From NCBI GenBank assembly GCA_014983025.1, contig JADCLP010000001.1, positions 62,001 to 126,000 on the forward strand: a DNA stretch of 64,000 nucleotides, read 5' to 3'. Source of the DNA: Erythrobacteraceae bacterium E2-1 Yellow Sea. Lineage in GTDB: Bacteria; Pseudomonadota; Alphaproteobacteria; Sphingomonadales; Sphingomonadaceae. Each line of letters begins with the position of its first letter. Positions within the stretch are counted from its first letter, which is position 1. Positions 51,697 to 59,613 of the stretch are shown in pieces. The notes under the pieces are model-generated. The model saw only the letters and a list, made by a program, of their open reading frames with translations, was not told where the DNA came from and ran no database searches. Both the position numbers and the translations under genes were made by a program.

Positions 51697-53993
51697 GCGG
51701 CTCCGACTTCCTCCTAGAACTCCTTTCGGAAGAAATTCCCGCACGCATGCAGGCGGGTGCCCGCGCCGAACTGGAAAAGCTGTTCCGGCGGGAGATGGAA
51801 GCCGCAGGCATTTCGCTGGGTAAGATCACCGTATGGTCCACGCCGCGCCGCCTTGCGCTGATTGCGCGCGATCTGCCAGAAGCGACTGAAGCAGTGAGCG
51901 AAGAAGCCAAGGGCCCGCCAGAGGGGGCACCGGATCAGGCGATTGATGGTTTTTGCCGCAAGAACGGCGTGACGCGTGACCAGCTGACCTTGCGCGATGT
52001 GAAGGGCCGCAACACCTGGTTCGCAGTGATCGAAAAGCCCGGCCAGGCGACGAAAGACCTGCTGGCAACGGCGATCCCCGCCATCATCCGCGACTTTAGC
52101 TGGCCCAAGAGCCAGCGTTGGGGTGCGGCATCGATCAGCACGGAAAGCCTGCGCTGGGTGCGCCCGCTGCAGGGTATTGTTGCCATTCTGGGTGATGATC
52201 TGGTCGAATGCGAAGTGGGCGGCATCCGTTCCGGTTTCGCCACAATGGGCCACCGGTTCCACCATGATGGGCCGATCACCATTGGGAACGCAGCGGATTA
52301 TGCGGAGAAGCTGCGCGCGTGCCATGTGATTGTCGACCACAAAGAACGGCAGGATCTGATCCGCACCAAGGCGCGCGATGCCGCTGAAGCAGCCGGGCTG
52401 ACACTGGTCGAGGATGAAGGTCTGGTGATCGAGAATGCCGGCCTGACCGAATGGCCGGTGCCGCTGCTGGGCCGATTTGATGAGGAATATCTGGACGTCC
52501 CACCAGAGGTTGTCCAGCTGACGGCGCGTGTGAACCAGAAGTACTTCGTGTGCGAGGATTCGGACGGAAAACTGGCAAACGCCTTCATCTGCACCGCCAA
52601 TATCAGCGCCGATGATCCCGCCGTGGTGGTGGATGGAAACCGCAAGGTGCTCGCCGCGCGACTTTCCGATGCACGGTTCTTCTGGGAACTCGACCAGAAA
52701 ACCACGCTGGCTGACCATGCCAAGAAACTGGAACGGATTACCTTCCATGAAAAGCTGGGCACGGTGGCCGACAAGGTCGATCGCGTAGCCAAGCTGGCGC
52801 GATGGTTGGTGGAATCAGATATCGTCACCCCAGCGAAAGCTGGGGTCGCTAACAACCAAGGCGCTTCCTCGACACAGATCCCAGCTTCCGCTGGGATGAC
52901 GAAAGAGGAGCTGGCCGATCTCGCCGAGCAGGCCGCGCGGCTGTGCAAGGCCGATCTGGTCACTGAAATGGTCGGCGAGTTTCCCGAATTGCAGGGCCTG
53001 ATGGGCGGATATTACGCCGAGAAGGAAGGGCTGGACCCTGCTGTTTCCGCCGCGATCCGCGACCATTACAAGCCGGTGGGGCAGGGCGATGACGTGCCTA
53101 CGGCACCTGTTACGGTGGCGGTGAGCTTGGCGGACAAGCTGGATACGCTTCTCGCATTTTTCGTAATCAATCAGCCTCCTTCAGGATCTAAAGATCCGTT
53201 TGCTCTCCGTAGGGCTTCTTTGGCTGCTATCCGACAAATCGATACCGTGGGTCTTCGAGTTTCGCTGTGTCGCCTGTTTGAGAATCATTACGAAGCCGTC
53301 TTCGAGGATTACAAAAAGGCAGATTTCGAACGCAAAAAGCGCGAAAGTGGTGGCGGAGCAATAGTGCAGGGGTTTGCCCACGTTGGGCCGAAGCCACCGA
53401 ACGTTACGAAAGCAAAGGAACTCCTCGATTTCTTCGCGGACCGCTTGAAGGTCCAGCAGAAGGAAGCAGGCGTTCGCCATGATCTGATCGACGCGGTATT
53501 TGCACTCGGCGGAGAGGACGATCTCGTCCGCCTGCTTGCGCGCGTCCATGCGTTGCAAAGCTTCATGGAAACCGAAGACGGTGCCAATCTGCTCTCCGGA
53601 TACAAGCGCGCGGCCAATATCCTGAAGAAGGAAAACTACGTCACCCCAGCGCAAGCTGGGGTCGCTGACGGGGAAGAGCCAGGCCAGAACCAGATCCCAG
53701 CTTCCGCTGGGATGACGGGTATGGCGCTTTCCTACTCCCCCGAACCTGCGGAAAAGGCGCTGATGGATGCGCTCGACAATGCAGAACCGCAGGCGGAAAG
53801 CGCCGTGGCGGCAGAAGATTTTGCCACAGCCATGTCCGCGCTCGCCAGTCTGCGTGCACCCATCGACCGCTTCTTCGATGAAGTTACGGTAAATGCAGAT
53901 GAAGAAATGAAACGTGCAAATCGTCTTGATCTGCTTGCACGTTTTCGTGCTGCAGTGCACAAAGTGGCGGATTTCTCACGAATTGAGGGGTGA
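51693..53993 (+). CDS. glyS: Glycyl-tRNA synthetase beta subunit, with two repeat-encoded insertions
   Basis: tRNA-binding subunit of glycyl-tRNA synthetase. It has 766 residues against about 690-700 for the family. It starts [20 protein letters not shown], contains [13 protein letters not shown] and [13 protein letters not shown] (DALR-type end region follows). Two segments, about residues 377-403 and 649-675, read VTPAKAGV...[10 protein letters not shown] and VTPAQAGV...[10 protein letters not shown]. Each is encoded by a 79-base palindromic element without loss of frame. The rest looks intact, so the protein is probably functional. Confidence 0.97.
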   Translation: MSGSDFLLELLSEEIPARMQAGARAELEKLFRREMEAAGISLGKITVWSTPRRLALIARDLPEATEAVSEEAKGPPEGAPDQAIDGFCRKNGVTRDQLTLRDVKGRNTWFAVIEKPGQATKDLLATAIPAIIRDFSWPKSQRWGAASISTESLRWVRPLQGIVAILGDDLVECEVGGIRSGFATMGHRFHHDGPITIGNAADYAEKLRACHVIVDHKERQDLIRTKARDAAEAAGLTLVEDEGLVIENAGLTEWPVPLLGRFDEEYLDVPPEVVQLTARVNQKYFVCEDSDGKLANAFICTANISADDPAVVVDGNRKVLAARLSDARFFWELDQKTTLADHAKKLERITFHEKLGTVADKVDRVAKLARWLVESDIVTPAKAGVANNQGASSTQIPASAGMTKEELADLAEQAARLCKADLVTEMVGEFPELQGLMGGYYAEKEGLDPAVSAAIRDHYKPVGQGDDVPTAPVTVAVSLADKLDTLLAFFVINQPPSGSKDPFALRRASLAAIRQIDTVGLRVSLCRLFENHYEAVFEDYKKADFERKKRESGGGAIVQGFAHVGPKPPNVTKAKELLDFFADRLKVQQKEAGVRHDLIDAVFALGGEDDLVRLLARVHALQSFMETEDGANLLSGYKRAANILKKENYVTPAQAGVADGEEPGQNQIPASAGMTGMALSYSPEPAEKALMDALDNAEPQAESAVAAEDFATAMSALASLRAPIDRFFDEVTVNADEEMKRANRLDLLARFRAAVHKVADFSRIEG
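52823..52901. repeat. Palindromic element, in-frame copy 1 in glyS
   Basis: A 79-base unit with ends CGTCA/TGACG, a left hairpin CCCCAGC-GAAA-GCTGGGG and a right hairpin ATCCCAGC-TTCC-GCTGGGAT joined by about 28 variable bases. It codes for [20 protein letters not shown] followed by ASAGMT. The same architecture occurs at 53639-53717 and, outside genes, at 15188-15268. Confidence 0.88.
53639..53717. repeat. Palindromic element, in-frame copy 2 in glyS
   Basis: A 79-base unit with ends CGTCA/TGACG, hairpins CCCCAGC-GCAA-GCTGGGG and ATCCCAGC-TTCC-GCTGGGAT and a variable middle. It has the same length, orientation and frame as copy 1; the right half is identical to it. It codes for [20 protein letters not shown] followed by ASAGMT. 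Confidence 0.88.
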
Positions 53994-54047
53994 GGAATTT
54001 GCGTAAGAACACTGTTCCATGTGTTCCATCGAGTAGGAAATAATACA

Positions 54048-56708
54048 ATGACATCGGTCTATACATTCGGGGGAAATGCGGACCATTCGGACCCGCGGCA
54101 GAAGGATAAAACCATCACCGGCGGCAAGGGTGCAAACCTGGCCGAAATGGCCGGGATTGGCCTGCCGGTACCCCCGGGTTTCACCATCACCACCGAAGAA
54201 TGCGTGCGTTACCTGCAGGAAGGCGCTGATTTTTCCGATGATCTGCGCGCGCAGGTGCGGCAGGCACTGGCGCATATCGAAACGACTGTTGGCAAGACAT
54301 TTGGTAATGCGGCCGATCCGCTGCTGGTTTCCGTGCGTTCGGGCGCGCGGGTTTCCATGCCCGGCATGATGGACACGGTGCTGAACCTGGGCCTGAATGA
54401 TGAAACGGTTCAAGGCCTTGCCACGACATCGGGCGATACGCGTTTTGCCTGGGACAGCTATCGCCGGTTCATCCAGATGTATTCTGACGTGGTGCTGGGC
54501 GTGGATCACGGACTGTTTGAAGAAGCATTGGAAGTGGCCAAGGAAGACAAGGGCTATTTCGCCGACACCGAAATGGAATTTGAAGACTGGCAGGCGCTGG
54601 TTGCCGAATACAAGAGCATCGTCAGCCAGGAACTGGGCCATGATTTCCCGCAGGATGTTGATCAACAGCTGTGGGGTGCGATCCGCGCCGTGTTTAACAG
54701 CTGGGAAAGTGACCGTGCGAAGGTGTACCGCCGGTTGAACGATATCCCTGCCGAATGGGGCACGGCTGTGAATGTGCAGGCCATGGTGTTCGGCAATATG
54801 GGCGATACCAGCGCCACCGGCGTTGCCTTCACCCGCGACCCGGCGACAGGCGAGCGCGCCTATTATGGCGAGTACCTGATCAATGCGCAGGGTGAAGACG
54901 TTGTGGCGGGCATCCGCACGCCGCAATATCTGACTAAAAAGGCGCGTGAGGCCGCCAATGCCAAGCCGCTTTCCATGGAAGAGGCGATGCCGGATGCTTA
55001 TGGCGAGCTGGCGCGCGTATTCGACCTGCTGGAAACGCATTATCGCGATATGCAGGACATTGAATTTACCGTGCAGCAGGGCAAATTGTGGATGCTGCAA
55101 ACCCGTTCGGGCAAGCGTACCGCAAAGGCTGCACTGAAAATGGCGGTCGATATGGCAGGCGAGGGCCTGATTGACGAGAAGACCGCGATCCTGCGCGTCG
55201 ATCCGATGGCACTGGATCAGCTACTGCACCCCACGCTGGACCCGGATGCGGAACGCGATGTATTGACCAGCGGCCTGCCTGCATCACCAGGTGCGGCCAG
55301 CGGCAAGATCGTGCTGGATGCCGATACGGCAGAGGCATTGGCCGGACGAGGTGAGAAAGTCATTCTTGTGCGTGTGGAAACTTCGCCAGAAGACATTCAC
55401 GGCATGCATGCAGCTCAGGGAATTTTGACCGCGCGCGGCGGGATGACCAGCCACGCCGCCGTGGTGGCACGCGGCATGGGCCGCCCTTGCGTTTCAGGTG
55501 CCTCGGCAGTTTCGATTGACCGCGCTGGCAAGACTTTGCGCATTGGCGATCGGGAACTGAAAGAAGGTGACACGATCACCATCGATGGCGCCAATGGCCA
55601 GGTCATGGCGGGCGAAGTCGCCACAGTGGAACCGGAACTCGCGGGGGATTTTGGTGTTCTGATGGAATGGGCGGACAAGTACCGCCGCATGGGTGTACGC
55701 ACCAATGCCGAAACCCCGGCGGATTGCCGCATGGCCCGGCAATTCGGTGCTGAAGGCATCGGCCTTTGCCGCACTGAACACATGTTCTTTGATGCCAACC
55801 GCATCAGCGCGGTGCGCGAAATGATCCTGGCCGATAGTGAAGCTGGCCGGGTGAAGGCGCTGGCCAAGCTGCTCCCCGAACAGCGGGCAGACTTCAAGGA
55901 AATCTTTGAAGTCATGGCAGGGCTTCCCTGCACGATCCGCCTGCTTGACCCGCCACTGCATGAATTCCTGCCGCATGGCGATGCCGAATTTGAAGATCTG
56001 GCCGATGCCACTGGGCTTGGCGTGGATCATCTCAAGCGGCGCGCGGATGAATTGCATGAATTCAACCCCATGTTGGGCCATCGCGGCTGCCGTTTGGGCA
56101 TCACTTTCCCTGAAATCTATGAAATGCAGGCGCGTGCTATCTTTGAGGCAGCGTGTGAGGTGGCCAAGCAATCGGGTGAGGCACCGGTTCCGGAAATAAT
56201 GGTGCCACTGGTCGCCACCAAGCGAGAGCTGCAATTGCTCAAGGCTTTGATCGACGGCACGGCGGCCAAGGTATTTGAAGAAACCGGCAGCACGGTGGAA
56301 TATCTGGTCGGCACCATGATCGAACTGCCGCGCGCAGCGTTGATGGCGGGTGAGATTGCGGAAGAAGGGGCCTTTTTCTCCTTCGGCACCAACGATCTGA
56401 CGCAGACGACACTTGGCGTCAGTCGTGACGATTCGGCCCGTTTCCTGGCACCCTATGTCGAAAAGGGTATCTTCCCGCGTGATCCCTTTGTCAGCCTGGA
56501 CATTGAAGGTGTTGGCCAGCTGGTGGAACTGGCGGCTGAACGTGGCCGCGCGACACGCCCTGATATCAAGCTGGGCATTTGTGGCGAGCATGGCGGCGAT
56601 CCGGCTTCCATCGCTTTTTGTGAAAAGGTCGGGCTGAATTATGTCAGCGCATCACCTTACCGCGTGCCAATCGCTCGCCTGGCGGCTGCGCAGGCGGCAT
56701 TGGGCTGA
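54048..56708 (+). CDS. ppdK: Pyruvate, phosphate dikinase
   Basis: Reversible conversion of pyruvate, ATP and phosphate to PEP, AMP and diphosphate. It has 886 residues: an N-terminal nucleotide-binding domain (GGKGANLAEMAGIGLPVPPGF), a central phosphohistidine domain (GGMTSHAAVVARGMGRPCVSG) and a C-terminal PEP/pyruvate barrel with the catalytic Cys in LGICGEHGGDP. Start at 54048 (MTSVYTFGG). It follows glyS by 54 bases, a pairing that is common in alphaproteobacteria. Confidence 0.98.
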   Translation: MTSVYTFGGNADHSDPRQKDKTITGGKGANLAEMAGIGLPVPPGFTITTEECVRYLQEGADFSDDLRAQVRQALAHIETTVGKTFGNAADPLLVSVRSGARVSMPGMMDTVLNLGLNDETVQGLATTSGDTRFAWDSYRRFIQMYSDVVLGVDHGLFEEALEVAKEDKGYFADTEMEFEDWQALVAEYKSIVSQELGHDFPQDVDQQLWGAIRAVFNSWESDRAKVYRRLNDIPAEWGTAVNVQAMVFGNMGDTSATGVAFTRDPATGERAYYGEYLINAQGEDVVAGIRTPQYLTKKAREAANAKPLSMEEAMPDAYGELARVFDLLETHYRDMQDIEFTVQQGKLWMLQTRSGKRTAKAALKMAVDMAGEGLIDEKTAILRVDPMALDQLLHPTLDPDAERDVLTSGLPASPGAASGKIVLDADTAEALAGRGEKVILVRVETSPEDIHGMHAAQGILTARGGMTSHAAVVARGMGRPCVSGASAVSIDRAGKTLRIGDRELKEGDTITIDGANGQVMAGEVATVEPELAGDFGVLMEWADKYRRMGVRTNAETPADCRMARQFGAEGIGLCRTEHMFFDANRISAVREMILADSEAGRVKALAKLLPEQRADFKEIFEVMAGLPCTIRLLDPPLHEFLPHGDAEFEDLADATGLGVDHLKRRADELHEFNPMLGHRGCRLGITFPEIYEMQARAIFEAACEVAKQSGEAPVPEIMVPLVATKRELQLLKALIDGTAAKVFEETGSTVEYLVGTMIELPRAALMAGEIAEEGAFFSFGTNDLTQTTLGVSRDDSARFLAPYVEKGIFPRDPFVSLDIEGVGQLVELAAERGRATRPDIKLGICGEHGGDPASIAFCEKVGLNYVSASPYRVPIARLAAAQAALG

Positions 56709-56735
56709 TAATATCTGGATGCAGGCCGGTTGGTG

Positions 56736-57485
56736 TCAGCGCCAACCGGTCAGCGTCAGCAATTCGAATGATTCGCTGACACGGCCATTGCCGTCTTTCA
56801 GCGCCTCAAACGCGTTTTGGGCGCGGGCGAGTGTGGCGCGGGTGAGCGGCGGCGGTGCATCTGACAGCACATTGGTCAGCGCCTGTTCGCGCAAGTCACT
56901 AATCAAGCGATCAAGACTGCGATAGGTTACTTTCAACCTGTGGCTATCAACCACTTGCCGCGCGAAATTTGCCCGCTGCATCAGGGCACTGGCGGCGCGA
57001 TTGTCTATCTGCGGGTGGATGCGCGCAGCTGGGCGATCACCGTCTGCTGACAGCATGATCTGGCGTAAAGTGGACAGGCTGCCCGCGCCCATGATGCTGG
57101 CGATGAACAATCCACCTTCGGCCAGTGCGGCGCGATGATGAAGCAGTGCACCGGGTAAATCATTGACGGTATCGAGGCGCAGCAGGCTGACGATCAGGTC
57201 GCAATCCGTAACGGGCAGGGGCTGTTCTTCATCCAGATGCGTCTGTATCGAGATTTCGCAACCAATCCCATGCAGATAGGATAACAAGATCCCGCTTGCC
57301 GGCCCGATGATAAGGGCCCGCTTTGGCTCTGCCCGCATAAAGCTCAGCCGTTCAATCAGGTCTTGCTCAATCTCCTCCGCCAGCCAGCTGGCAGTTTTGG
57401 AGCGGACAGATAATAAAGCAGCTCGGCCAGCCCGGGCTGCACGCCGTCTCTGTTTAAAAATTAGGGGGACATGGGTGCTTGCCAT
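56736..57485 (-). CDS. SAM-dependent methyltransferase, BioC/NDUFAF5-like
   Basis: A 249-residue protein. It begins with a basic segment (FKQRRRAARAGRAALLSVR), then the methyltransferase-like ALIIGPASGILLSYLHGIG (a degenerate glycine-rich motif I) and CDLIVSLLRLDTVNDLPGAL. The arrangement resembles the sphingomonad proteins annotated as BioC-like or NDUFAF5 homologues. No biotin genes are nearby, so a biotin role is not implied. It converges on ppdK and diverges from comF. Confidence 0.75.
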   Translation of the reverse strand: MASTHVPLIFKQRRRAARAGRAALLSVRSKTASWLAEEIEQDLIERLSFMRAEPKRALIIGPASGILLSYLHGIGCEISIQTHLDEEQPLPVTDCDLIVSLLRLDTVNDLPGALLHHRAALAEGGLFIASIMGAGSLSTLRQIMLSADGDRPAARIHPQIDNRAASALMQRANFARQVVDSHRLKVTYRSLDRLISDLREQALTNVLSDAPPPLTRATLARAQNAFEALKDGNGRVSESFELLTLTGWR

Positions 57486-57540
57486 CTTTTAATCCGTGGC
57501 CTGCTTGCAGACAGAGCGCAAGCGTTACAACTTCTAAAAC

Positions 57541-58326
57541 GTGGGTATCGGGTCAATCATCTCAACAGGTCTCGCGCCGCTGATCGACCTGATATATCCG
57601 CCGCGCTGCCCCCTTTGCGGGGACCAGATCGCTCAACACGGCAATTTGTGCAGTAATTGCTGGGGCGAACTTGTAATACCAGGAGAGCCAGCCTGTTCCA
57701 CTTGTGGGCGGCCATTTCCTGCTGAACAGTTGAAAAGCGAGCATAAACGATGTGCACCCTGCCTGGCGGACCCGCCCCGTCATGCGGGAATATCTGCGGC
57801 AACCTTGTATACCGAAGCATCGCGGAAAATGGTGCTGGCTTTCAAACATGGCGGGAAGATAGGTTTGGCTCCTCTGCTGGCACGGATGATCGCGGCGAGG
57901 CTCCCCGCAGACGAGGGGCACTGGCCGCCACCACTTTTGGTCCCAGTACCATTACATCGCTGGCGCTTGTGGCATCGTGGATACAATCAGGCGGCCCTGC
58001 TGGCAGATGAATTATCAAAATTGGGTAAGGGAGAACTTGCTCCCGATCTACTGTTGCGTCACAAACCCACACCGCCATTGGGTGGCTTGGGGCGCAAAGC
58101 CAGGCGCAAAGCATTGTCCGGCGCGATCAGGATAAACCAAGCGCGGCTGAATAAAGTTCAGGGGCGAGATGTCATTTTAGTCGACGATGTCTTGACGAGT
58201 GGGGCAACCAGCGATGCCTGCGTTACAATGTTGTTGAAGTCAGGGGTGGCCTCTGTGCGTGTCGCCTGCTTTGCGCGTGTATTGGATGAGGCAGTGCCTG
58301 ATGTGGATCGAGTAAGTATGCCTTAA
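57541..58326 (+). CDS. comF: ComF family protein (phosphoribosyltransferase-like)
   Basis: A 261-residue protein with an N-terminal double zinc motif (CPLCGDQIAQHGNLCSNC and CSTCGRPF ... CAPC) and a C-terminal phosphoribosyltransferase fold with the PRPP-binding DVILVDDVLTSGATSDAC. ComF homologues take part in DNA uptake in naturally competent bacteria; in most bacteria the role is not known. Start is a GTG at 57541. It is divergent from the methyltransferase gene. Confidence 0.93.
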   Translation: MGIGSIISTGLAPLIDLIYPPRCPLCGDQIAQHGNLCSNCWGELVIPGEPACSTCGRPFPAEQLKSEHKRCAPCLADPPRHAGISAATLYTEASRKMVLAFKHGGKIGLAPLLARMIAARLPADEGHWPPPLLVPVPLHRWRLWHRGYNQAALLADELSKLGKGELAPDLLLRHKPTPPLGGLGRKARRKALSGAIRINQARLNKVQGRDVILVDDVLTSGATSDACVTMLLKSGVASVRVACFARVLDEAVPDVDRVSMP

Positions 58327-58328
58327 AA

Positions 58329-58560
58329 CATAACGCCCGGGATCAATTAAGACCCCGGGCGCCACGTGACGAAATTTGCCGAACCCGCTCTTTCGAACAT
58401 AGGCGGCCACCCCCTATGGCCACCTGGGCTCTATCCCTCATCGTTTTATCTCTGGAAGCGCCAGCGCCTTTGCGGCAGGCTGCATCCCAGTGACCCCCTG
58501 ACCCTGGCGCTTGTGGCACCGGTATCCGGTTAGCTGACCTATTAGACAGCGAGGGCTATG
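58329..58560 (-). ncRNA. Candidate structured small RNA (unidentified)
   Basis: This gene-free stretch after comF is rich in complementary segments. On the minus strand these are CCCTC(G)...GAGGG, AAGCGCCAG...CTGGCGCTT (nine perfect pairs, closing a 37-base loop with GCC-GCAAA-GGC inside), GGCCA...TGGCC, and a final stem CGCCCGGG...CCCGGGCG followed by TTATGTTTT. The last resembles a terminator for a leftward RNA of about 230 bases. I compared it by eye with SRP, tmRNA, RNase P and 6S RNA. A long hairpin with internal bubbles recalls 6S, but conserved 6S bases could not be confirmed. Confidence 0.42.
58334..58361 (-). terminator. Hairpin with T-rich tail between comF and the candidate ncRNA
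   Basis: CGCCCGGG-12 bases-CCCGGGCG forms eight pairs. On the minus strand it is followed by TTATGTTTTAAGG; on + it has no T-run. It thus better fits a leftward transcript than the end of comF. Confidence 0.55.
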
Positions 58561-58681
58561 TGTCATCCTATGTTTGATTTACAAAGTGGGAACTTCATCT
58601 GCATTGGATTTTGAACGATAGATGTGGTTATCGTGCAACAAATAATCGCATGCTTGCCACTGCCCACTAAAGGAATGCATT
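58561..58681. other. Upstream region of hisI, no gene seen
   Basis: This region is AT-richer than its flanks and probably holds promoters for hisI (rightward) and for the candidate ncRNA (leftward, a weak TAGGAT -10). Neither is convincing. AAAGGAA at about 58669-58675 is the ribosome site of hisI. Confidence 0.4.
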
Positions 58682-59080
58682 TTGAATATGACTGCCAACA
58701 CTGGAACTGAAGATGGTGCAAAAGACCGTGAAACGGGCAGTCAGTTCCAACCGAAATTTGATGCCAACGGCTTGCTGACTGCTGTGGTGACTGATGCTGA
58801 GACACATCGGGTGCTGATGGTTGCCTTTATGAATGATGACGCACTTAAAGCTACATGTGACACTGGTGTTGCCCATTTTTGGTCCCGGTCACGCCAGTCA
58901 TTATGGAAAAAGGGCGAGACTTCAGGGAATGTCCTGCGCGTAATGGAAATACTGGTCGATTGCGATCAAGATGCCCTGGTTATCAGGGCCAATCCAGCAG
59001 GCCCAGCCTGTCATACGGGTGCCACAAGTTGTTTCTATCGCAAGCTCGAAGCTGGTGGTCTCGTTACAACCGATACTTGA
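58682..59080 (+). CDS. hisI: Phosphoribosyl-AMP cyclohydrolase
   Basis: Third step of histidine synthesis: opens the purine ring of PR-AMP. It has 132 residues, with VLMVAFMNDDAL, FWSRSRQSLWKKGETSGN, DCDQDALVIRA (metal-binding aspartates) and CHTGATSCFYR (zinc cysteines). The start may be the TTG at 58682, which is well spaced from AAAGGAA; an ATG at 58688 is the alternative. It stands away from any other his gene. Its stop codon is inside the operator of the next gene. Confidence 0.94.
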   Translation: MNMTANTGTEDGAKDRETGSQFQPKFDANGLLTAVVTDAETHRVLMVAFMNDDALKATCDTGVAHFWSRSRQSLWKKGETSGNVLRVMEILVDCDQDALVIRANPAGPACHTGATSCFYRKLEAGGLVTTDT

Positions 59081-59106
59081 CGCTAACGTAAACGTTAGGC
59101 ATTATA
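59077..59106 (+). promoter_or_regulatory. MerR-type promoter/operator of the MerR regulator
   Basis: TTGACG (-35, 59077-59082), then an 18-base spacer and ATTATA (-10, 59101-59106). The spacer is filled by the inverted repeat CTAACGT-AA-ACGTTAG (59083-59098). MerR proteins bind palindromes in such slightly long spacers. The -35 overlaps the hisI stop codon. The core (T)AACGTAAACGTTA resembles the operator described for LiuR regulators of branched-chain amino acid breakdown. Confidence 0.75.
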
Positions 59107-59112
59107 GGGGGC

Positions 59113-59568
59113 ATGGCTAGTTCACCCCGATCCACCAATATTCATGAGCAAGAACACCGTCATGGCGGTGCGCACGTCGACACACCTGATGCACAGCAAC
59201 GCGAACAATATTCGATTTCGGACCTGACTTCGGAATTCAATTGCACAGCGCGTGCTCTGCGATTTTACGAAGATGAAGGGCTGATTTCTCCATCGCGTAT
59301 GGGGCTGACTCGCGTCTATTCCAAGCGTGATCGCGCACGTCTTGCCTGGATTATGCGCGCCAAGAATGTCGGTTTCAGCCTTACTGAAATCAGGGAGATG
59401 ATCGACCTCTACGATTTGAATGATGGGCGAGTTGAACAGCGCCGCGTTACAATTGAACGTTGCCGGGAGCATGTGGCCAAGTTGAAAAAACAACGAGCTG
59501 ATATCGATGATTCGATCAGGGAATTGAGCCAGTTCATCAAGAATATTGAAGCTCTGGATCTGGGCTGA
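59113..59568 (+). CDS. MerR family transcriptional regulator
   Basis: A 151-residue regulator with an N-terminal polar extension of about 30 residues. It has the MerR helix-turn-helix and wing (YSISDLTSEFNCTARALRFYEDEGLISPSRMG, cut here: ALRFYEDEGL is diagnostic), then a coiled-coil dimerisation helix (EQRRVTIERCREHVAKLKKQRADI trimmed). No cysteines for metal sensing are visible at the end. It lies 45 bases before an acyl-CoA dehydrogenase gene, so it probably regulates it; LiuR-type regulators have the same length and targets. Confidence 0.88.
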   Translation: MASSPRSTNIHEQEHRHGGAHVDTPDAQQREQYSISDLTSEFNCTARALRFYEDEGLISPSRMGLTRVYSKRDRARLAWIMRAKNVGFSLTEIREMIDLYDLNDGRVEQRRVTIERCREHVAKLKKQRADIDDSIRELSQFIKNIEALDLG

Positions 59569-59613
59569 AGCCCGCCCCCGAATCATTGAAGATTATCGAA
59601 GAGAGCGAGAGAG

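Noticed and set aside
58329-58560. Assignment as SRP RNA, tmRNA or RNase P RNA
   Set aside because: The segment CAGGGTCAGGGGGTCACTGG followed by GATGCAGCC recalls SRP RNA, but the GGAA tetraloop core is missing. No tmRNA tag frame or RNase P core (GAGGAAAGTCC) is present.
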